The notes under the pieces: model-generated
Told to the model about the DNA's origin: nothing
Seen by the model: the letters and a program-made list of their open reading frames with translations, nothing else
Database searches by the model: none
Assembly: GCF_004345245.1 (NCBI RefSeq)
Contig: NZ_SLUQ01000004.1
Location: forward strand, 1-64,000
Reading direction: 5' to 3'
DNA: 64,000 nucleotides
From: Rhizobium sp. BK251
GTDB taxonomy: Bacteria; Pseudomonadota; Alphaproteobacteria; Rhizobiales; Rhizobiaceae
Position numbers and translations under genes: made by a program
Part shown: positions 59,393 to 64,000 of the stretch, piece by piece
Layout: each line of letters begins with the position of its first letter
Numbering within the stretch: the first letter of the stretch is position 1

Positions 59393-61027
59393 TCAGGGTG
59401 ATCCGGCCTCTGCCGCAGCCCTTGCCCGCAATTCGCGGCGGATCACCTTGCCGCTCGTCGTCAGCGGCAGCGCGTCGACGAACTCCACCTCGCGCGGATA
59501 TTCGTGCATGGACAGGCGCGTCTTCACCCATTCGCGGATTTCGGCCGCAAGCGCCTCGGAAGGCTGATGGCCCGGCGCGAGCACGACATAGGCCTTGACG
59601 ATCTCCGTGCGCACGGGATCCGGCTTTCCGACCGCAGCGGCAAGCTGCACAGCGGGATGGCCGGCGAGGCAATCCTCGATCTCGCTCGGACCGATGCGGT
59701 AGCCGGAAGAAGTGATGATATCGTCGTCGCGTCCGATGAACTCGACGAAGCCGTCTGCATCCTGCCGTCCGAGATCGCCGGTCAGCAGCCAGTCGCCCGC
59801 GAATTTCGCCTCGGTCGCTTCAGGGTTCTGCCAGTAGCCGAGAAACATCACGGGATCCGGCCGGTGCACTGCGATCTGGCCGGTCTCCCCGATGGGTAGA
59901 ACGCTGCCCCTCTCGTCGACGATCGCCACCCGATGACCAGGCACGGCGCGGCCGATCGCACCGGCACGGCTGACGCCGAGGCGGGCGCTGGAAGAAAGCA
60001 CGAAATTGCATTCGGTCTGACCGTAGAACTCGTTGACCGTGACGCCGAGCGTCGCGCGCGCCCATTCGTAGGTCTCGCGCCCGAGCGATTCCCCGGCCGA
60101 GCCGATGGTCCTGAGGCTGAGGTTATATTTCTCGCGTGGCCTCTCCACGGATTTGAGGAGCCTCAGCGCCGTCGGCGGAATGAATGCGTTGCGCACGCCC
60201 ATCTCCGCCATGATGCGAAAGGCCATGTCGGCATCGAATTTCTGCGCCGGGGAGGAAACGACCGGCACGCCGAGCATGAGGCTCGGCAGAAGCGCATTCA
60301 ACAGGCCCCCGGCCCAGGCCCAGTCGGAAGGCGTCCACAGCTTGTCGCCCGGCTGCGGAAAGAACTCATGGGCGAACTGCATGCCGGGAATGTGGCCCGG
60401 CAGGACGCGGTGGCCGTGCAGTGCACCCTTCGGCGGGCCGGTGGTCCCGGAGGTGAAGATCATCAGCGCCGGATCGTCCGGCCGGGTATCGACGGCCGGA
60501 AAGGCGGACGCATGCGCAGATACGAGTTCCTGGAAGCCCGGCGCTTCGCCACCGTCGATGCTGATGATGTGGACGAGATCCGGCAGGCGGTCCCTGATCT
60601 GCTGCAGCCGCGCGAGCCCGAAGCGGTTCGTGACGATTGCGCTGGCGCCCGCTATGCGCAGCCGGTATTCGAGGGCTTCGACGCCGAAGAGAAGCGCAAG
60701 CGGCAGGGCGATGGCGCCCATCTTGTAGATCGCGACATGCGCGACCACCGTTTCGAAACTCTGTGGCAGCAGCAGCGCGACGCGCTCGCCGGCCTTGATG
60801 CCGAGGGAGACGAGCGCATTGGCGAAGGCCGCCGACCCGGCGGAAAGCTCGCCATAGGTCATCGAGAGGTGATCGCCTGTCGGGCTGAAATGCTCGAGGC
60901 AGACGCGATCCGGCTCGCGTTCGGCCCAAGCATCGCTGACGGCAACGCCGATATTGAAACGCTCAGGAATATCCCAGGAGAAATCGCGGTATAGCGCGGC
61001 GTAACTCTGGCGGGCGGGCAATTGCAT
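59393..61027 (-). CDS. Acyl-CoA synthetase (AMP-forming)
   Basis: The 544-residue adenylating enzyme has the P-loop-like motif MIFTSGTTGPPKGALHGHRV (about 190-209), the FYGQTE motif (about 335), the adenine-binding GDLGRQDADGFVEFIGRDDD and the final Lys in TTSGKVIRRELR. It activates a carboxylic acid to its CoA ester, with AMP as by-product. By sequence it resembles medium-chain or acetoacetyl-CoA-type synthetases; the substrate is uncertain. It is convergent with the GNAT gene. Confidence 0.92.
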   Translation of the reverse strand: MQLPARQSYAALYRDFSWDIPERFNIGVAVSDAWAEREPDRVCLEHFSPTGDHLSMTYGELSAGSAAFANALVSLGIKAGERVALLLPQSFETVVAHVAIYKMGAIALPLALLFGVEALEYRLRIAGASAIVTNRFGLARLQQIRDRLPDLVHIISIDGGEAPGFQELVSAHASAFPAVDTRPDDPALMIFTSGTTGPPKGALHGHRVLPGHIPGMQFAHEFFPQPGDKLWTPSDWAWAGGLLNALLPSLMLGVPVVSSPAQKFDADMAFRIMAEMGVRNAFIPPTALRLLKSVERPREKYNLSLRTIGSAGESLGRETYEWARATLGVTVNEFYGQTECNFVLSSSARLGVSRAGAIGRAVPGHRVAIVDERGSVLPIGETGQIAVHRPDPVMFLGYWQNPEATEAKFAGDWLLTGDLGRQDADGFVEFIGRDDDIITSSGYRIGPSEIEDCLAGHPAVQLAAAVGKPDPVRTEIVKAYVVLAPGHQPSEALAAEIREWVKTRLSMHEYPREVEFVDALPLTTSGKVIRRELRARAAAEAGSP

Positions 61028-61182
61028 TCATGTAGTCCGGTGGTCGCTAGGCGCAGCTAACACTCTCATGTCGGCTTAGGCAATACGCCGCCGCCACGCC
61101 ATGCGGGAGGCGGCAGTCTTTAGCAATACTTCATGGCTCTTTGTCCATATTGCGGCTAATCACCCGAGTAGTTGTCCGATAG

Positions 61183-61217
61183 ATTGCAGCGAAGCGCCGT
61201 TGCCGCTTCGCTGCAAT
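61183..61217. repeat. 14-bp perfect inverted repeat upstream of the aldo/keto reductase gene
   Basis: ATTGCAGCGAAGCG (61183-61196) and CGCTTCGCTGCAAT (61204-61217) are exact reverse complements with a seven-base loop, ending 31 bases before the reductase ATG. No T run follows. It can act as an operator for a dimeric regulator or as a 5' untranslated hairpin. Confidence 0.6.
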
Positions 61218-61247
61218 AGCGCCGGCATTCACGAAGGAGAACGTCCT

Positions 61248-62228
61248 ATGGAATATGTAAAGCTTGGTTCGACGGGCCTTGAAGTTTCTCGCATTTGCCT
61301 CGGCTGCATGACCTACGGCACCCCGGACCGTGGCAGTCACCCCTGGACGATGGGCGAAGAACTGAGCCGCCCGCTGATCAAGCAGGCCATCGAGCTCGGC
61401 ATCAATTTCCTCGACACGGCCAATACATATTCCGACGGCTCCTCGGAGGAGATCGTCGGGCGTGCGATCAAGGATTTCTCGCGCCGCGAGGCTATCGTCC
61501 TCGCAACCAAGGTCTACAACCGCATGCGCCCCGGCCCGAATGGCGCAGGCCTTTCCCGCAAGGCGATCTTCGACGAGATCGACAACAGCCTGCGCCGCCT
61601 CGGCACCGACTATGTCGACCTCTACCAGATTCATCGCTGGGACTACACGACGCCGCTCGAGGAGACGCTGGAGGCTCTGCACGACATCGTCAAGGCGGGC
61701 AAGGCACGTTATATCGGTGCCTCCTCCATGCATGCCTGGCAGTTCGCCAAGGCGGTCTATACACAGCGCCTCAACGGCTGGACGCAGTTTGTCAGCATGC
61801 AGAACCACCTGAACCTGCTCTATCGCGAGGAAGAGCGCGAGATGCTCCCCTTCTGCGCGGATCAGAAGATCGGCGTAATTCCGTGGAGCCCGCTGGCGCG
61901 CGGGCGGCTGACCCGCGACTGGGACGACAACACCGCGCGCATCGAGACGGACGAGGTCGGCAAGAGGCTGTACACGCACACAGCCGACGCCGATCGCAAG
62001 GTCGTCGATGCGGTTGGTGCGGTGGCGAAGGCTCGCGATCTTCCGCGCGCACAGGTCGCCACGGCCTGGATCCTGCAGAAGAGCGTCGTGACCGCTCCGA
62101 TCGTCGGGGCCTCGCAGCCCAATCATCTGAAGGACGCGGTGGCCGCGGTTTCGGTCAAGCTGAGCCCCGAAGAGGTGGCAGCGCTCGAAGCACCCTACGT
62201 TCCGCACCAGGTTGCGGGTTTCAATTAA
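61248..62228 (+). CDS. Aldo/keto reductase (YajO/Tas-like)
   Basis: The 326-residue protein is an NADPH-dependent aldo/keto reductase of the AKR11-15 type: MEYVKLGSTGLEVSRICLGC, FLDTANTYSDGSSEEIVGRA (catalytic Asp and Tyr), the catalytic Lys in VLATKV and His in YQIHRWD. Such enzymes detoxify aldehydes and sugar aldehydes. GAAGGAGAACGTCCT precedes ATG 61248. A 14-bp inverted repeat lies just upstream and a hairpin follows the stop. Confidence 0.93.
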   Translation: MEYVKLGSTGLEVSRICLGCMTYGTPDRGSHPWTMGEELSRPLIKQAIELGINFLDTANTYSDGSSEEIVGRAIKDFSRREAIVLATKVYNRMRPGPNGAGLSRKAIFDEIDNSLRRLGTDYVDLYQIHRWDYTTPLEETLEALHDIVKAGKARYIGASSMHAWQFAKAVYTQRLNGWTQFVSMQNHLNLLYREEEREMLPFCADQKIGVIPWSPLARGRLTRDWDDNTARIETDEVGKRLYTHTADADRKVVDAVGAVAKARDLPRAQVATAWILQKSVVTAPIVGASQPNHLKDAVAAVSVKLSPEEVAALEAPYVPHQVAGFN

Positions 62229-62246
62229 ACGCTGTCGAAGGACGAA

Positions 62247-62275
62247 GGTCGCAGGCGGGTCCGCCGCCTGCGACC
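62247..62275 (+). terminator. Terminator-like hairpin after the aldo/keto reductase gene
   Basis: GGTCGCAGGCGG (62247-62258) pairs with CCGCCTGCGACC (62264-62275) around a five-base loop. Only a short GTTT follows, so efficiency is uncertain. Confidence 0.6.
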
Positions 62276-62404
62276 GGGCAGTTTCAAGCCGCGCAGCGGG
62301 GGTGATCCCGCAATCCACGGTATCGCGGCTTGCGGCTTATCACGAGCCGGTCACAGTTGCGCTCTAACAAGCATCTGTCTCCCTCCGCGTGCAGGATCCT
62401 CGCG

Positions 62405-63199
62405 ATGACCACCATTCCCTTCGAGCCCAATCGCTTCCGTTCGACCGCCGCCTATTACACGCGCTATCGGGTTCCCTATCCCGATGCATTGATCGAGAGA
62501 ATTGCGGATCGCGCCAAGCTCAGGCCTGGTGGCAGGCTCCTCGATCTCGGCTGCGGCCCCGGCCAGCTCGGCATCGCCTTTGCCCGCCTCACGGGCGCCG
62601 AGGTAATCGGCCTGGACCCGGAACCGGAAATGCTCGCTGCGGCCGCCGAGGATGCGCGGCAGGCGAATGTGGCGATCACGCTGCGACAGGGCTCCTCCTA
62701 CGATCTTGAACCGGATCTTGGCCGGCTGCACATGACGGTGATGGGCCGCTCCTTTCACTGGATGGACCGTACCGCGACGCTGGAGGCGCTTGATCGTCTC
62801 ATCGAGCCCGGCGGCTCGGTCGTGCTCTTCCACGACCGGCATATCAGCTCCACCCCGGATTGGCGCTCGGTCGTCAATCAGCTCGCCGAGACCTATTCGC
62901 CGGAGAAGAACGCCGACCGCGAGAGACGCCGCAGCCCCGACTGGATACCGCATGAGGCGGTGCTGATGCGCTCGCCATTCTGCGATCTCGAGCGCATCGG
63001 CGTGCTGCGCGAGCGCGAGCTCGATATCGACGACATCGTCGGGCGCGCCTACTCGACCTCCGTGACCTCCCCGCAGGCGCTTGGCGACAGGGCCGAGGAT
63101 TTCGAGGCCGCGCTGCGGGCCGAACTCCTGCGTCTCGCGCCGGAAGGTCGCCTGACCGAGATCGTCGAGGTCAACGGATTGATCGCTTTCCGCGGCTGA
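62405..63199 (+). CDS. Class I SAM-dependent methyltransferase
   Basis: The 264-residue protein has an N-terminal FEPNRFRSTAAYYTRYRVPY segment, SAM motif I LLDLGCGPGQLGIAF, the acidic residue in VIGLDPEPEM and SFHWMDRTATL. It resembles the methyltransferase type 11 group; the substrate is unknown. I placed the start at ATG 62405 (AGGATC upstream); the open frame to 62330 has no site. No partner genes are evident. Confidence 0.85.
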   Translation: MTTIPFEPNRFRSTAAYYTRYRVPYPDALIERIADRAKLRPGGRLLDLGCGPGQLGIAFARLTGAEVIGLDPEPEMLAAAAEDARQANVAITLRQGSSYDLEPDLGRLHMTVMGRSFHWMDRTATLEALDRLIEPGGSVVLFHDRHISSTPDWRSVVNQLAETYSPEKNADRERRRSPDWIPHEAVLMRSPFCDLERIGVLRERELDIDDIVGRAYSTSVTSPQALGDRAEDFEAALRAELLRLAPEGRLTEIVEVNGLIAFRG

Positions 63200-63250
63200 G
63201 ACGACGGCAGCCACGGGAATTTTACTTGGGCGGCGTGTTTTCGCTTTTAA

Positions 63251-63289
63251 TGATGTGCGTCATCAAATATAAAATGATGGCCGTCATCT
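63251..63289 (+). promoter_or_regulatory. Pair of TGATG-N5-CATC dyads in front of the thiolase gene
   Basis: TGATGTGCGTCATCA (63251-63265) and TGATGGCCGTCATCT (63275-63289) are near-identical dyads with starts 24 bases apart, flanking a TATAAA (63268-63273) that could be the -10 box. The second ends 21 bases before the thiolase ATG. Two operators around a -10 box fit repression, perhaps by a TetR/MarR-type regulator; none is encoded in the window nearby. Confidence 0.55.
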
Positions 63290-63310
63290 ATTTCCCGCAA
63301 GGAGGCAGCC

Positions 63311-64000
63311 ATGTCAGCCCATGACCCCGTCGTGATCGTTTCCGCCACCCGCACCCCGCTCGGGCGTTTCCAGGGAGCCCTCTCGGGCCAGGCGGCACCG
63401 GAGCTTGGCTCCCTGGTCATCCGCGCGGCACTCGAAAGGGCGCATCTGGCGCCGGAGCGCGTCGACGAAGTACTCTTCGGGTGCGTTCTGCCCGCCGGAC
63501 AGGGACAGGCGCCGGCTCGCCAGGCGGCCCGTGGCGGCGGCCTGCCCGATGCCGTGGGCGCGACCACCGTCAACAAGGTCTGCGGCTCTGGAATGAAGGC
63601 GACGATGCTCGCCCACGACCTGATCCTTGCCGGCTCGGCCTCGATCGCGGTCTCCGGCGGCATGGAGTCCATGTCCAACGCCCCCTACCTTCTCGCAAAG
63701 GCTCGGGGCGGCTACCGCATGGGCCACGATCGGATCTTCGACCACATGATGCTGGACGGGCTGGAGGACGCCTATGAAAAGGGGCGCTCGATGGGCGACT
63801 TCGGCGAACTTGCGGTCGAGGCCTATCAGTTCACCCGTGACGACCAGGACGCCTATGCGGTCGAAACGCTGACGCGAGCCCGGCACGCTGTGGAAACAGG
63901 CGCGTTCACCGCCGAAATCACCCCCGTCACCATCTCCGGCAAGGGCGGCGAGACTGTCGTGCGCGACGACGAGCATCCGCTGAAGGTCTCGCCGGAAAAG
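63311..64000 (+). CDS. Acetyl-CoA acetyltransferase (thiolase), runs off the right edge
   Basis: The visible 230 codons encode the N-terminal half of a thiolase II, which condenses two acetyl-CoA to acetoacetyl-CoA, or the reverse. It starts MSAHDPVVIVSATRTPLGRF, has the acyl-accepting C91 in VNKVCGSGMKA and SGGMESMSNAPYL. GGAGGCAGCC precedes ATG 63311. The catalytic His and second Cys lie beyond the window. The paired dyads upstream suggest regulation by a fatty-acid-type signal, and the acyl-CoA synthetase gene 2.3 kb away fits the same pathway. Confidence 0.93.
   Translation, partial: MSAHDPVVIVSATRTPLGRFQGALSGQAAPELGSLVIRAALERAHLAPERVDEVLFGCVLPAGQGQAPARQAARGGGLPDAVGATTVNKVCGSGMKATMLAHDLILAGSASIAVSGGMESMSNAPYLLAKARGGYRMGHDRIFDHMMLDGLEDAYEKGRSMGDFGELAVEAYQFTRDDQDAYAVETLTRARHAVETGAFTAEITPVTISGKGGETVVRDDEHPLKVSPEK

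Overview
The window looks like chromosomal DNA of an alphaproteobacterium of the Rhizobiaceae, most likely Ensifer/Sinorhizobium or a close relative. This rests on high GC, rhizobial-type gene neighbourhoods (M23 peptidase-clpB-DUF4167-prmC-prfA-ptsP-lysC; ubiG-DUF1178-nitrilase-grxC-comF; argJ-parvulin-secA), an Asn-run DUF4167 protein and tandem class III cyclase genes. This is inference from gene content; no database search was run.

Layout. (1) 1-11.9 kb is core: an M23 peptidase, convergent clpB with an RpoH-like promoter, a DUF4167 protein, and the leftward series lysC-ptsP-prfA-prmC (amino acid synthesis, nitrogen PTS enzyme I, release factor 1 and its methylase). (2) About 12-45 kb is an accessory-looking block between lysC and ubiG. 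It holds a frameshifted beta-propeller gene, a cyclase/TPR protein, a sulfite-oxidase-like enzyme, a MalT/LuxR-type regulator, two exported alpha/beta hydrolases, GlxA- and AraC-type regulators, a rhodanese, a GNAT enzyme, a solute-binding protein, a MarR-GNAT fusion with a perfect 24-bp operator-like palindrome, a flavin oxidoreductase, proC- and panE-like genes, a sugar ABC importer, a duplicated membrane protein split by an in-frame TAG, a GNAT remnant, a structured intergenic region, an Arg/Cys-rich small protein, a homocysteine-methyltransferase-like enzyme, a CHASE2 cyclase with a FecR-domain neighbour, and a second cyclase/TPR protein. (3) 45-58 kb returns to core genes: ubiG, the comF-grxC-nitrilase-DUF1178 series, a methyltransferase, an orphan Flp pilin, a Nudix hydrolase, a GNAT protein, argJ, a parvulin and secA. 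(4) 56.6-64 kb holds a Wzx-like flippase with a CelD-like GNAT, an acyl-CoA synthetase, an aldo/keto reductase, a methyltransferase and the start of an acetyl-CoA acetyltransferase.

The accessory block is regulator-rich: several enzyme genes sit beside a regulator (LuxR/hydrolase, GlxA/rhodanese, AraC/hydrolase, MarR-GNAT self-operator), which suggests small stress or metabolite response modules. The points most worth a second look are the nonsense-interrupted 538-codon membrane protein built from three two-helix modules, the 24-bp palindrome abutting the MarR-GNAT start, the 20-bp hairpin near 37.95 kb, the paired dyads before the thiolase gene, and three class III nucleotide cyclase genes within 32 kb. 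I saw no CRISPR array, rRNA, convincing tRNA, intact insertion sequence or prophage gene.
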